DNA of 64,000 nucleotides. Source: RGUW01 sp040399325. Its GTDB lineage: Bacteria; Cyanobacteriota; Cyanobacteriia; PCC-6307; Cyanobiaceae. How positions within the stretch are numbered: position 1 is the stretch's first letter; every line of letters begins with the position of its first letter. Location: positions 95,331 through 159,330 of the forward strand of contig JBBASJ010000001.1 of assembly GCA_040399325.1 (NCBI GenBank), in the 5' to 3' direction. Below are positions 28,001-36,057 of the stretch, piece by piece. Under the pieces are notes generated by a model. The model was not told the DNA's origin, did no database searches, and was given only the letters and a program-made list of their open reading frames with translations. The position numbers and the translations under genes were made by a program.

Positions 28001-28862
28001 GTTCCGCGATGCCTTCCCGCAGCTGGTGGGTTGGTTCAACAGGGCCACGGCTCTGGTGGCCTGCCTCGATGAATCAGACGACGCCAACCCCCTGGCCGCC
28101 GCCAGCCGTCGCGAAGGCAGCAGTGGCAGGGTCTATGGCAGTGCACCGGGGGGCTATGGAGCCGGTCTTCAGGGCCTGATCGACAGCGGCAACTGGGCTG
28201 ACCGGGGCGATCTGGCTGAGGCGTTCCTGACCTGGAGCGCCTGGCGCTACGACAGCGAGACCCTGGCTGGCGGAAGCCTTGACGCCGTTGCCGACCGCCA
28301 GGGGCTCGAGCAGCGCCTCAGCCAGGTGCAGGTGGTGCTGCACAACCAGGACAACCGGGAGCATGACCTGCTCGACTCCGACGATTACTACCAGTTCCAG
28401 GGGGGGCTCAGCGCCGCCGCCGAGGCGTTGCAGGGGCAGGCGCCTGCCCTCTGGTTCGCTGACCACTCCCGCCGGCAGCGGCCCCGCGTGCATCGCCTGG
28501 AGCACGAGGTCGACAAGGTGCTGCGCTCAAGGCTGCTCAATCCCCGTTGGATCGAGGCCATGACACAGCACGGTTACAAGGGAGGTTTCGAGATGGCTGC
28601 CAGTCTCGACTATCTCTTCGCCTACGACGCCAGCACCGGACGCATGCCGGATTGGAGCTACGGAGCTCTGCAGGCAGCCTGGCTCGACGACCCCATGGTT
28701 CAGGGTTGTCTGCGCCAGGCGAACCCGTGGGCCCTGCGGGACATGGGCGAACGGTTGCTCGAGGCCCACCACCGCGGGCTGTGGGAAGGAGCCAGCCCGG
28801 AACAGCTGGACCGGCTCAAGACGTTGGTGCTGGAGAGCGAGGCCCTCACCGAGGGGTTCTAG
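25050..28862 (+). CDS. cobN: Cobaltochelatase large subunit CobN
   Basis: A 1270-residue magnesium/cobalt-chelatase-type large subunit. HVGKHGNLEWLPGKGLGLS is the metal-insertion core of CobN (ChlH differs around this block), with FIVNDPGEGSQAKRRAQAV, RNFYSVDLRGLPTETAW, and QGGLSAAAEALQG further on. It would insert cobalt into the corrin ring in aerobic B12 synthesis, using a ChlI/ChlD-like ATPase coming from elsewhere. The ATG at 25050 has a purine-rich AAGGA upstream; the open frame begins 27 codons earlier. It ends 3-4 bp into the convergent next gene. Confidence 0.92.
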   Translation: MHRPARRPGSQDPLAQGELIEQDPAPLLLLSSADTDLAAVASLVEQDPQILGVAMRVLNLQALASPALIDHYLASTAATARLVVVRLLGGRGHWSYGLEQLGHWAAQRPDRQVLVLAGTADEDGALCALSTLKPGLAEALSRCWREGGAHNLALVLRVLGAVLRGEDPPWPTPRPQADPLCHDWRDEPGARVGVLLYRSLHQAGDDAWMDALLAALRQRGLCPRALWVSGLRDGAVAAGVQHLLAREQVAAVLCGTAFASVQFEEAALGAPLWDGLGVPVLQVLASTQPRVVWQASSIGLSPLDLSLQVALPELDGRLTTRIGAFKEVVSEAEETDLARLGTVLHRYQPDGERLAWIAELTERWITLQQTPPQRRRVALVLANYPTRNSRLANGVGLDTPASTALMLRWLDDAGYHLDADADSGTGGPCLPASGDALIAALLRGRSNDPESSHRPALSHLSLADYVSWYSGLPEAAQASLEARWGPPQRDAGLESDAQGQPGFAIRGLAFGHVVVLIQPERGYDRDPALSYHCPDLPPTHAYLAQYLWLRQSFGAHAVVHVGKHGNLEWLPGKGLGLSTQCYPELALGPMPHLYPFIVNDPGEGSQAKRRAQAVILDHLTPPLGRAGLHGGLLELESLLDEYWEAQQLGSQRLAPLRQRLADHLAHLQWPGLDSKGDAEQLEVCLDQADGYLCELKEAQIRLGLHTYGTLPPQGKAEELLLALARPPQAGLPGLTQAIAKDLSLDLDPWADPEEAPLHDDDRLVLARLQHQPAPLLRRVGDGVALLEQRALALVAHAWSAHHQGADQSATPPLGLPSELEPIGAATQRCLDHLQQVLLPALAACGVAERQALLQGLEGRRIAAGPAGAPTRGRPDLLPTGRNFYSVDLRGLPTETAWDLGRRSAELLLELHLQDEGEHLRTLALTVWGTATMRNGGEDVAQALALLGVRPVWDGPTRRLVDVEVIPVHELGRPRVDVTLRISGLFRDAFPQLVGWFNRATALVACLDESDDANPLAAASRREGSSGRVYGSAPGGYGAGLQGLIDSGNWADRGDLAEAFLTWSAWRYDSETLAGGSLDAVADRQGLEQRLSQVQVVLHNQDNREHDLLDSDDYYQFQGGLSAAAEALQGQAPALWFADHSRRQRPRVHRLEHEVDKVLRSRLLNPRWIEAMTQHGYKGGFEMAASLDYLFAYDASTGRMPDWSYGALQAAWLDDPMVQGCLRQANPWALRDMGERLLEAHHRGLWEGASPEQLDRLKTLVLESEALTEGF

Positions 28863-29389
28863 CTGCGCAGTTCGCGGGCCATCGCCTTGAAGGGGTTGAT
28901 GTCGCCGGGCTTGCCGACCTGCCGGGTGATCTCCGGTTGGGACTGGGCAGCGGCCTGCTCGTCCTGCTCCTTCTTGATCGCCGCAGGACCACCGGGGACA
29001 TTGACACCGACGGCCGAACCCTTCATGCGCTGCTCGAGCTCCTTGGGGCTGAGCTGCTGGGCAAAGGTTTTCTTGACGGGCTTGGGAACGCCGCTGGTCA
29101 GGTTGGGGGCCTCCTCACTGGTCTGGATGCCCGCCAGACCTTCGCTCATCTTCTCGAGACGGGCCTCCATCGACGCCACTTCGGCCACCATCTCCTTGTT
29201 GCCGGGGCTGTCGAGGGTGCCTGGGAAGGTGTGGCGGATCGTGTTCGAACGCTTCATGAACGAGACATCCCCCAGGCTGCTGGAGGCTTCCGGTTCCAGA
29301 TAGAAGCTGGTGTCCTGCTTCTTGGGGGCATTGGCCTCAGCGGCCGATTTGGCGGCCTTGGCACCGAGCAGACGATCGAACAGACCCAT
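28859..29389 (-). CDS. Conserved cyanobacterial-type hypothetical protein
   Basis: A 176-residue soluble protein starting MGLFDRLLGAKAAKSA (the frame opens with a TTG at 29413, but the ATG at 29389 is a better start). It has a central motif FYLEPEASSSLGDVSFMKR and FPGTLDSPGNKEMVAEVASM; the rest is low-complexity, charged and probably disordered. No known domain is recognised. It shares 3-4 bp with cobN at its 3' end, stop to stop. Confidence 0.72.
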   Translation of the reverse strand: MGLFDRLLGAKAAKSAAEANAPKKQDTSFYLEPEASSSLGDVSFMKRSNTIRHTFPGTLDSPGNKEMVAEVASMEARLEKMSEGLAGIQTSEEAPNLTSGVPKPVKKTFAQQLSPKELEQRMKGSAVGVNVPGGPAAIKKEQDEQAAAQSQPEITRQVGKPGDINPFKAMARELRS

Positions 29390-29416
29390 CAGCGAGGCAG
29401 AAATGCTCGCCAAACC

Positions 29417-30094
29417 CTAGCGGCCGCAGAGGTCGTAACCATGGCTATCGGTCCCGCAACTCATCAAAAGGCCACAACGGCGAACCTCAGCGGCGATCGC
29501 CTCGCACAGCACCGGCGTCGGCGACCAGACCGGTGCCATGCCGTAGTCGTACCAGGTTTCAGCCCCATCAAATTGAAGGTTGGCTGCCGCCCTGATGAGG
29601 GTGTTGAAGGGCAACCGGTAACGGCCGGGGTGGGCCAGCAGAGCCAGCCCACCGGCCGCATGGATGGCCGCGACCACGACATCGGCACGCAACGCGGGAC
29701 CAACCAGGCTGTTGCCCTGCAGGTAGGGGGTCAGCGACGGATGGTGGGCGTCGAACCCCAGAGCCAGCACATGCACCAGGCAACCCTCCAGCAGGGCGCT
29801 GATCTCGACGCCGCGCCACAGCACAGGGGCAGGCTGTTGCTGATCCCTGGTCCGCTCCAGCACAGCCTTGGCCTCGTCGTAGGCCGCCAGGCTGTGGTGG
29901 TCGGTGATGGCCAGATGTTCGAGGCCCAGTGTGAGGGCCTGCTGAGCCAGATCGGCCGGTCTGAGGCTGCCATCTGAGCAGACCGTGTGACAGTGGAAGT
30001 TGACCCGTGTCGGGCAGCACTGCGGCGTGACATCAACAAGCACGGCAGCAAGTGGGTGAACCCGCTGCGGCGGTTCCGAGAACCCTGCCGGCAT
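29417..30094 (-). CDS. PHP-domain phosphoesterase
   Basis: A 225-residue metal-dependent phosphoesterase. The N-terminal metal motif NFHCHTVCSDGSLRPADL, ITDHHSLAAYDEA, an ALLAHPGRY, and GTDSHGYD near the C terminus supply the PHP histidines and aspartates. Substrate is unknown; similar single-domain PHP proteins act on nucleotide or histidinol phosphates. It starts 2 bp after the hemJ stop, so the pair is cotranscribed. Confidence 0.9.
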   Translation of the reverse strand: MPAGFSEPPQRVHPLAAVLVDVTPQCCPTRVNFHCHTVCSDGSLRPADLAQQALTLGLEHLAITDHHSLAAYDEAKAVLERTRDQQQPAPVLWRGVEISALLEGCLVHVLALGFDAHHPSLTPYLQGNSLVGPALRADVVVAAIHAAGGLALLAHPGRYRLPFNTLIRAAANLQFDGAETWYDYGMAPVWSPTPVLCEAIAAEVRRCGLLMSCGTDSHGYDLCGR

Positions 30095-30096
30095 GG

Positions 30097-30711
30097 TCAG
30101 GTCCCTGAGCCGTCGGCCTGGGCGGCGAGCCGTTCACCCCGCAACCGGCGCCAACGGGCATAAAACTGAATCGAAGCGGCCATGAACAGCACCAGACCCA
30201 CCACCAGCCAGGTGGCTGCACCTGTTGGGAACTGGTTCTTGAAGACCACCAGCATCACCACAATCACGAGCAGCAGGGTCGGAAGCTCATTGAGGGCGCG
30301 CAGCTGACGCCCGCTCCAGCTGCAGGCCCTGCGCTGCAGCTGCCCCATGAGCCTGTAGCAGAAGCCGTGGTAAGCAAGCAGAGCCACCACAAAGCCGAGT
30401 TTGGCGTGCATCCAGCCTTGCTGCAGCCAGGCCGGGTTAACGCTGAGGAGGCCCAGGGCGCAGACCACGGCCACCACCATGCCAGGGGTGGTGATGATGT
30501 TGGCCAGACGGCGTTCCATCAGGGCGTACTGCTGTTGAAAAGCCTCCCTGAGCGGCGGCTCCAGCGCCTCGGCCTCGCGGTGGTAGATGAACAGCCGCAC
30601 CAGATAGAAGAGTCCGGCAAACCAGACCACCACACCGACGATGTGCAGGGTCTTGAACCAGAGATAGGCCTCGGGGGGCCAGCTCAGGGCCAGCGTCATG
30701 GCCGCGGTCAT
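30097..30711 (-). CDS. hemJ: Protoporphyrinogen IX oxidase HemJ
   Basis: A 204-residue membrane protein with about five hydrophobic spans that oxidises protoporphyrinogen IX to protoporphyrin IX, supplying heme and chlorophyll. WFKTLHIVGVVVWFAGLFYL carries the conserved histidine, followed by YHREAEAL, MHAKLGFVVALLAYHGFCY, and LNELPTLLLVIVVMLVV, all HemJ family blocks. An ATG at 30699 is an alternative start. It is the first gene of a hemJ-PHP pair. Confidence 0.92.
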   Translation of the reverse strand: MTAAMTLALSWPPEAYLWFKTLHIVGVVVWFAGLFYLVRLFIYHREAEALEPPLREAFQQQYALMERRLANIITTPGMVVAVVCALGLLSVNPAWLQQGWMHAKLGFVVALLAYHGFCYRLMGQLQRRACSWSGRQLRALNELPTLLLVIVVMLVVFKNQFPTGAATWLVVGLVLFMAASIQFYARWRRLRGERLAAQADGSGT

Positions 30712-30771
30712 GCAAGGAATGCTGCGCTCGCACGTTACGGCCGGGCGCGAGGACCGTGCACCCAGCTGGTC

Positions 30772-31557
30772 TCAGCCCGGCAGCACCTGATGCCATCCCT
30801 GATGGCTGATCAACCGCAGTGGCGTGTCGAACAGGGTGCTGAGCTGCTGGCTCTGCAGCAGCTCCTGGGCCGACCCATCACCGATCAACCGCCCCTGTCG
30901 CATCATCAGCACCCTGGAAATCTCAGGCACGATCGCTTCGATCTGATGGGTCACCAGCAGCAGGGTGGTCCCGCCCCCTGCCAGTTGCCGCAAGAGGTCC
31001 AGCAACTGATGGCGGGAGCGCAGATCGAGGCCGTTGGTCGGCTCATCGAGCACCAGCACCTCGGGCTGGTGCACCAGCGCACGGGCGAGCAGCAGACGGC
31101 GCCGCTCACCGCTGGACAGCTCCCCAAAACGGCGCTGCGCCAAGGGGTGCACCTGCAGCTCAGCCATCAGCTGGGCCACCCGCTCGCGCTGCCTGGCAGT
31201 GGGTTGCAGGTGCGGCCCCAGACCGATGGATCCGAAGAAGCCCGCCAGCACCACATCCACGCCCCTTAACCCTGGATGGTGGCGCCCCTCCAGATCAGAT
31301 GACAGCAGGCCGAGGCGTCGGCGCAACTGCCACAGGTTGACCTGTTCGGATCCGAAGATGCGCAGCGTCGAACCTGGCTTGACCACCGGGTAAAGCTCAC
31401 GGCACAGCAGCCGGATCAGGGAGCTTTTGCCCGAGCCGTTGGGCCCCAGCAGCACCGCATGCTCGCCGAGATCGAGCCGCAGGCTCAGATCGCTGAACAC
31501 GGCCCTGGACCCGAGCCAGGCCTCGATCGCCTGCAATTCGAAATAGGGAGACCCCAT
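30772..31557 (-). CDS. ABC transporter ATP-binding protein
   Basis: A 261-residue ATPase with Walker A (LLGPNGSGKSSLIRLL near residue 38), ABC signature (LSSGERRRLLLARAL) and Walker B (VLVLDEPTNGLDLRS), then the switch histidine in LLVTHQIEAIVPEI. It resembles ModF-like or short orphan ABC proteins; no permease gene is adjacent. It follows the photolyase gene by 4 bp, so it belongs to the repair run by transcription. Start from the family at 31557, though the frame opens at 31629. Confidence 0.9.
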   Translation of the reverse strand: MGSPYFELQAIEAWLGSRAVFSDLSLRLDLGEHAVLLGPNGSGKSSLIRLLCRELYPVVKPGSTLRIFGSEQVNLWQLRRRLGLLSSDLEGRHHPGLRGVDVVLAGFFGSIGLGPHLQPTARQRERVAQLMAELQVHPLAQRRFGELSSGERRRLLLARALVHQPEVLVLDEPTNGLDLRSRHQLLDLLRQLAGGGTTLLLVTHQIEAIVPEISRVLMMRQGRLIGDGSAQELLQSQQLSTLFDTPLRLISHQGWHQVLPG

Positions 31558-31561
31558 GGCG

Positions 31562-33157
31562 TCAGGTCGGATCCGCGTTCTGACGGTGGCCCGCCGCTGT
31601 GGCCCGAATCGCATCGAGCTCAGCGGCATCCAGCTTCGCGAGCTGTTTCATCATGAGGCCCATGCGCGGGTTCTGCACCAGCTGCGCCTGGTGACGGGCC
31701 AGAAAGTCCCAGTAGAGGCTGTTGAACGGACAGGCGTCGGGTCCATGGCGAGCTTTCACATTGAAGCGACACCCCTTGCAATAGGTGCTCATGCGATTGA
31801 TGTAGGCGCCGCTGGCGGCATAGGGCTTGCTGGCCAGCAGACCACCGTCGGCAAACAGGCCCATGCCGATCACATTGGTCTGCATCACCCAGTCGTACCC
31901 ATCGATGAACTGACGGTGAAACCAGCCCGTCAGGGCCTGCGGATCGAGACCGGCCAGCAGTCCGTAGTTGGACAGCACCATCAACCGCTGAATGTGGTGG
32001 GCGTAGCCCGTGGCTCTGATCTCGCCCAGTACGGTGTCCATGCAGGCCATGCCACTGACGCCCAACTGTTCGAGCCAGGCCGGCAGAGGGGCTGCAGCAC
32101 CGAAGTGGTTGTGCTCCCCATAGCCGGGGCCGAACAGCCAGTAGAGACCGTTGGTGTACTCGCGCCACCCCAGGATCTGACGGATCACCCCTTCGAGACT
32201 GGCCAGCGGTGTGCCGCGCTCGAGACCGGCCTGCTCAAGGCGGCGGATCAGCTCCAGCGGATGGAGCAGACCCAGGTTGAGATAGGGCGAGAGCAGGGCG
32301 TGCCACAGGGTGGGCTGGGCGCTGACCATCGCATCCTGATAAGGGCCGAAGCCATCGAGGCGGGTGTCGATGAATCGTTCGACCACAGCCAGGGCATCGT
32401 GGCGGGTGACCGCCCAGCCAAACGACGCCAGGGAACCGGGCAGAAGGGGCAGACCCGCAGCGCGGCGCCCGTTCTGGATGCCCTCGACCTTGGCCAGCAC
32501 CGCGCGTGTGATGGCATCGGGTTCAAACCACAATGGCTCCGGGCCCCTGAGCCCCCTGGGCGGGGACTTGCGATTGTCGTGATCAAAGTTCCATTGGCCT
32601 CCCAGGGGCTCACCCTCGGGGCCCATGAGCACCCCGAAACGGCGCCGGCCCTCGCGGTAGAAGAGCTCAAGCCGCAGCTGCCTATAAGGCCTGGCCCAGG
32701 CCGCGAAGTCGTCGCGGCTCCACAGAAAGGCCGTCGAACGGTGCCAGATCAGGCTGGCAAGCATCGGACGCTCTGGCGTCCGGCGCTTGTCAGTGGTGTC
32801 CCAGAGCTTGGTGATGGCAGAGCGGAAGGGCCTCTCGGCCGGCTCCATCACGTGCAGCTCAGTGATGCTGTGCTCGGCCAGCCAAGCGTGCAGTGCTTCA
32901 GCGAAGTCGTTCGCCTCGCGGTAGTCGACGTGCCATGCCGCTGCGCGGAGCTCGGCCGCAAAATGCCGCATGGCGCTCCAGACCAGCACCAGCTTCTGGC
33001 AGTGGTAGGTGCGCCCCTGCAACACCCCACTGCTCTCGATCAGCAGCACCCGGCAACGGCTTCGCGCCTCAGCCTCTCCGAGCTGGTCAACAAGGTCGTG
33101 AAGCGCGTCCTGGTACGGCGACAGCTGGTCCCCCAGGACCCAGATGCCGATGGTCAT
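31562..33157 (-). CDS. Cryptochrome/photolyase-related protein with Fe-S cluster (CryPro/PhrB type)
   Basis: A 531-residue protein of the bacterial (6-4) photolyase/CryPro family (PF04244 type). The N-terminal domain has IGIWVLGDQLSP and VLLIESSG. FAD-binding blocks include LGWREYTNGLYWLFGPGY and the DWVMQTNVIGMGLFADGG segment. Four cysteines placed as the 4Fe-4S ligands are visible: GMACMDTV, YCKGC (two) and DACPFN. It would repair UV (6-4) photoproducts with light, or sense light. It starts 4 bp inside the upstream small gene. The ATG at 33157 is chosen, though the frame opens earlier. Confidence 0.93.
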   Translation of the reverse strand: MTIGIWVLGDQLSPYQDALHDLVDQLGEAEARSRCRVLLIESSGVLQGRTYHCQKLVLVWSAMRHFAAELRAAAWHVDYREANDFAEALHAWLAEHSITELHVMEPAERPFRSAITKLWDTTDKRRTPERPMLASLIWHRSTAFLWSRDDFAAWARPYRQLRLELFYREGRRRFGVLMGPEGEPLGGQWNFDHDNRKSPPRGLRGPEPLWFEPDAITRAVLAKVEGIQNGRRAAGLPLLPGSLASFGWAVTRHDALAVVERFIDTRLDGFGPYQDAMVSAQPTLWHALLSPYLNLGLLHPLELIRRLEQAGLERGTPLASLEGVIRQILGWREYTNGLYWLFGPGYGEHNHFGAAAPLPAWLEQLGVSGMACMDTVLGEIRATGYAHHIQRLMVLSNYGLLAGLDPQALTGWFHRQFIDGYDWVMQTNVIGMGLFADGGLLASKPYAASGAYINRMSTYCKGCRFNVKARHGPDACPFNSLYWDFLARHQAQLVQNPRMGLMMKQLAKLDAAELDAIRATAAGHRQNADPT

Positions 33158-33477
33158 GCGGCTGCCTCCGGGGTGAAGCGGCAGGCGCGCTGGGCCACGG
33201 CTCGGGCATAGCCCCGTTCCACCGGGCCCATGAGAGGCGAGAGGGCGCCGCTGCGGCAATCGATCGACAGCCGTTCATGACGTCCCTGCTGGTCGCTCAC
33301 CCGCAACCGCAGCAGCCAGGGGTACGTGCTGCTGCGTGCAAATCCATCGCCGCAGACCGGTCCCACGCAGATGCCGGGAGCCGCCATCACCGGATCGCAG
33401 CCGCTGGCCAGCAGCAGCGCCGCCCAACCGAGAGTCAGCAGCAGGATCACGAGTCGCTGCAGCGGGCGGCGCATCAC
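33154..33477 (-). CDS. Small exported protein between uvrC and photolyase
   Basis: A 107-residue protein with an N-terminal signal: basic MMRRPLQR, hydrophobic LVILLLTLGWAALLLAS, then GCDPVMAAPG. Cleavage could be before the cysteine (lipoprotein-like LASGC) or after VMA. The mature part has four cysteines (CVGPVCGDG, DCRSG, RACRF), likely two disulfides in the periplasm. It overlaps uvrC by 4 bp and the photolyase gene by 4 bp, so it is tightly coupled to both. No known family is recognised. Confidence 0.7.
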   Translation of the reverse strand: MMRRPLQRLVILLLTLGWAALLLASGCDPVMAAPGICVGPVCGDGFARSSTYPWLLRLRVSDQQGRHERLSIDCRSGALSPLMGPVERGYARAVAQRACRFTPEAAA

Positions 33478-35465
33478 GAGGCGAGATCGGCCAATGGCCC
33501 ATCTTCGGGCTCGATGGCGTCAGCTTCTGTCTGCCGATGCCCGTCGTGGGGGTGAAAGTAGTCCCAGACCGCTCCGGCCAGGGCTGGGCCCATGCCCGGC
33601 GCCGCCGCGATCTGCTCAACAGTGGCCAGCTGGATCGCATCGATCGAGCGGAAGTGGGCCAGCAACTCGCGCACACGGCGCGGGCCCAGACCGGCGATGT
33701 CTGACAGACGCGAGCGTTTCATGCGCTCGCCACGCTGCTGGCGATGAAAGCTGACGGCAAAGCGGTGGGCCTCATCGCGCAGCCGCCGCAGTAGCTGCAC
33801 CCCGAGCTGGTCGGGCTCACTGTCGAGGGGCTCCCTGGCCCCCGGCAGGAACACCTCCTCGCGCTGCTTGGCCAGCGAACACACCACCAGCTCCTCGTGC
33901 AGATCGAGCTCGCGAAGGGCCTCCATCACCGCCGACAGCTGGCCCTTGCCGCCATCGATCATCACCACATCGGGCCAATCGCCCATGCCGCCGGTGTGCA
34001 GGGCGCTCTCGCAGCTTTGCCGCAGCGCCGCCAGATCAGCGCCTTCAGCCTTGGCGGTCGCCCAGCGGCGAAAACGGCGCCGCATGATCTCGGCCATGGC
34101 CATGAAGTCGTCGGAATGGCCCGAGCGAATCGTGCTGCTCTGAATCTTGTATTTGCGGTAGTGCTGTTTGGCCGGCAGACCGTCGATGAACACCACCTGC
34201 GAGGCCACCGCATCGCTCCCCTGGATGTGGCTGATGTCGTAGCCCTCGATGCGGCGCGGCGGTGCCGGCAGATCGAGCAGCTGGGCGAGGTCTTCGGTGG
34301 CCAGCAGGTTCTGTTCGCTGCTGCGCTGGGCCCGCTCGAGCTCATAACTGGCATTGCGCACCACCAGCTCGATCAGATCGGCCTTCTGCTGCCGCTGCGG
34401 CACCACGAGTCGTACCTTGCGCCCCCGCTGCTCACCCAGCCAGTCGGCGATCAGAGCCTGCTTGGGCAATGGGTGCTGCAGCACCAGCTCGGGAGGGATC
34501 TCGACCCCCTCGACCTGGCTGTAGTGCTCTTCGATCACGGTCTGCAGGATCCGACCCAGATCCCCTGTGCCTGCCGCATCGGCCATGTAGCCGAGCCGGC
34601 CCACCAGCTTGCCGGCCCGCATCTGGAACAGCTGAACCGCTGCCACGCGGTCGTTGCTGGCCATGGCGATCACATCGCGGCTGACCGAGCTGTCACCGAT
34701 GCTCATCTTCTGGTCGGCGGTCAGGGTGTCGAGCCCCTGGATCTGATCGCGCACCCGCGCCGCACTCTCGAAGTCGAGCCGCTCGGCGTAGCGCTCCATC
34801 TGGGCACTCAGCAGATCCAGCAGCTCGTCATTGCGCCCCTGAAACACCATGGCCACCTGCCGCAGAGTCTGGTGGTAGGCCTCAGAGCTGATCTTCTGCT
34901 GGCACACCCCCGGGCAGCGACCGATGTCGAAATTGAGACAGGTTCGATCCTTGTAGAGGGGCTGGGGCCGCTGCCGCAGCGGAAACACCCGCTTGACCAG
35001 GCTCAGGGTGCGGCGCAGCAGGCCCACATCGACGTAAGGCCCGTAAAAGCGGTCCAGCGGCGAACGAAAGCGCCGTCGCCGGGTGATGAAGATCCGCGGA
35101 TAGGCCTCACTCCAGGTGATGCAGAGGTAGGGATATTTCTTGTCGTCCTTGAGCAGCACATTGAAGTGCGGCTGGTTCTGCTTGATCAGGTTCGACTCCA
35201 GAGCCAGCGCCTCGGCCTCCGAGTCGGTGACGATGAACTCGATCTCGCAGACCTGCCGCACCATCAGGCGGATACGGGGGCTGTGGCCATGGCCGCTGCC
35301 GCTCTGGAAATAGCTGCGCACTCGGTTGCGCAACACCTTGGCCTTGCCGATGTAGAGGACCCGGTCCTCGCCATCGCGCATCAGATAGCAACCCGGCTCG
35401 CTGGGGAGTTCAGCCAGCCGGGCCTTGAGCCGCGCGGGCTCGAGCAACAGGGGCGAGGCGCTCAT
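33474..35465 (-). CDS. uvrC: UvrABC system protein C
   Basis: A 663-residue excinuclease subunit making both incisions in nucleotide excision repair. GIY-YIG nuclease at the start (PGCYLMRDGEDRVLYIGKAK), UVR domain that binds UvrB (YAERLDFESAARVRDQIQ), RNase H-like C-terminal nuclease (EGYDISHIQGSDAVASQVVF), and helix-hairpin-helix tail (IAGLGPRRVRELLAHF). The ATG at 35465 lies 19 bp after the flavin-reductase gene; the open frame to 35522 would overlap it. It is followed by the small exported and photolyase genes. Confidence 0.97.
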   Translation of the reverse strand: MSASPLLLEPARLKARLAELPSEPGCYLMRDGEDRVLYIGKAKVLRNRVRSYFQSGSGHGHSPRIRLMVRQVCEIEFIVTDSEAEALALESNLIKQNQPHFNVLLKDDKKYPYLCITWSEAYPRIFITRRRRFRSPLDRFYGPYVDVGLLRRTLSLVKRVFPLRQRPQPLYKDRTCLNFDIGRCPGVCQQKISSEAYHQTLRQVAMVFQGRNDELLDLLSAQMERYAERLDFESAARVRDQIQGLDTLTADQKMSIGDSSVSRDVIAMASNDRVAAVQLFQMRAGKLVGRLGYMADAAGTGDLGRILQTVIEEHYSQVEGVEIPPELVLQHPLPKQALIADWLGEQRGRKVRLVVPQRQQKADLIELVVRNASYELERAQRSSEQNLLATEDLAQLLDLPAPPRRIEGYDISHIQGSDAVASQVVFIDGLPAKQHYRKYKIQSSTIRSGHSDDFMAMAEIMRRRFRRWATAKAEGADLAALRQSCESALHTGGMGDWPDVVMIDGGKGQLSAVMEALRELDLHEELVVCSLAKQREEVFLPGAREPLDSEPDQLGVQLLRRLRDEAHRFAVSFHRQQRGERMKRSRLSDIAGLGPRRVRELLAHFRSIDAIQLATVEQIAAAPGMGPALAGAVWDYFHPHDGHRQTEADAIEPEDGPLADLAS

Positions 35466-35484
35466 CCCCGGCGCCCAGTCGCGT

Positions 35485-35979
35485 TCAACCGCCGTATTGC
35501 CAGCCGGTGCTGGAGAGTTCAAGGGCGGGGCCGTCGGCCTGCAGGGTGGCGGTTTTCACCTCGCCCACAAACACGGTGTGGTCGCCGGCGGCCACCTGAC
35601 CCACCAGCTCACATTCGACAGCACCGACGGCATCATTGAGCAACGGCAGGCCCAGGGCACCGAGGCTGAACGGCGCCGCATCGAAACGGCCCCCGATCGC
35701 CTTCTGGGGCTTGAAGAACACGGCGGCCAGATCTTTCTGATCGGCTTTGAGCACATTCAGGGAGAACCGGCCGGTGCGCTGAATGATGCCGTTGCTGGTG
35801 CTGTCGCTGCGCACCGCCATCACCACCAGCGGCGGCTCAAAGCTGCCCTGGGTGACCCAGCTGGCCGTGAAACCGTTGACCTCATCGCCTTCTGCCACAC
35901 CACAGATGAACACCCCGTGCGGGATCTTGCGCAGCAGGATCTTCTTGGCATCGGCATCAAGGTTGGCGTTGGGGGCCAT
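35485..35979 (-). CDS. Flavin reductase-like FMN-binding protein
   Basis: A 164-residue flavin_reductase-domain protein: KIPHGVFICGVAEGDEVNGF, TASWVTQGSFEPPLVVMAV, and FSLNVLKADQKDLA are family blocks, with GDHTVFVGEV in the second half. It would bind FMN and reduce free flavin with NAD(P)H or serve as an electron partner. It is 19 bp upstream of uvrC and diverges from coaD (78 bp). Link to the Fe-S photolyase downstream is inference. Confidence 0.88.
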   Translation of the reverse strand: MAPNANLDADAKKILLRKIPHGVFICGVAEGDEVNGFTASWVTQGSFEPPLVVMAVRSDSTSNGIIQRTGRFSLNVLKADQKDLAAVFFKPQKAIGGRFDAAPFSLGALGLPLLNDAVGAVECELVGQVAAGDHTVFVGEVKTATLQADGPALELSSTGWQYGG

Positions 35980-36057
35980 CGGGCTGCGGCATCGGCAGAA
36001 CCAACTCTAGAAACAGTCGTCACCCGCCATAGGCTCAACGCCAGCGAGGCCGGCTTC

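Noticed and set aside
25050..28862. Magnesium chelatase ChlH
   Set aside because: The fold is shared, but the HVGKHGNLEWLPGK core and overall blocks fit CobN better.
31556..33211. 551-residue plus-strand frame antisense to the photolyase
   Set aside because: It is a shadow; the minus-strand photolyase motifs, including Fe-S cysteines, are unmistakable.
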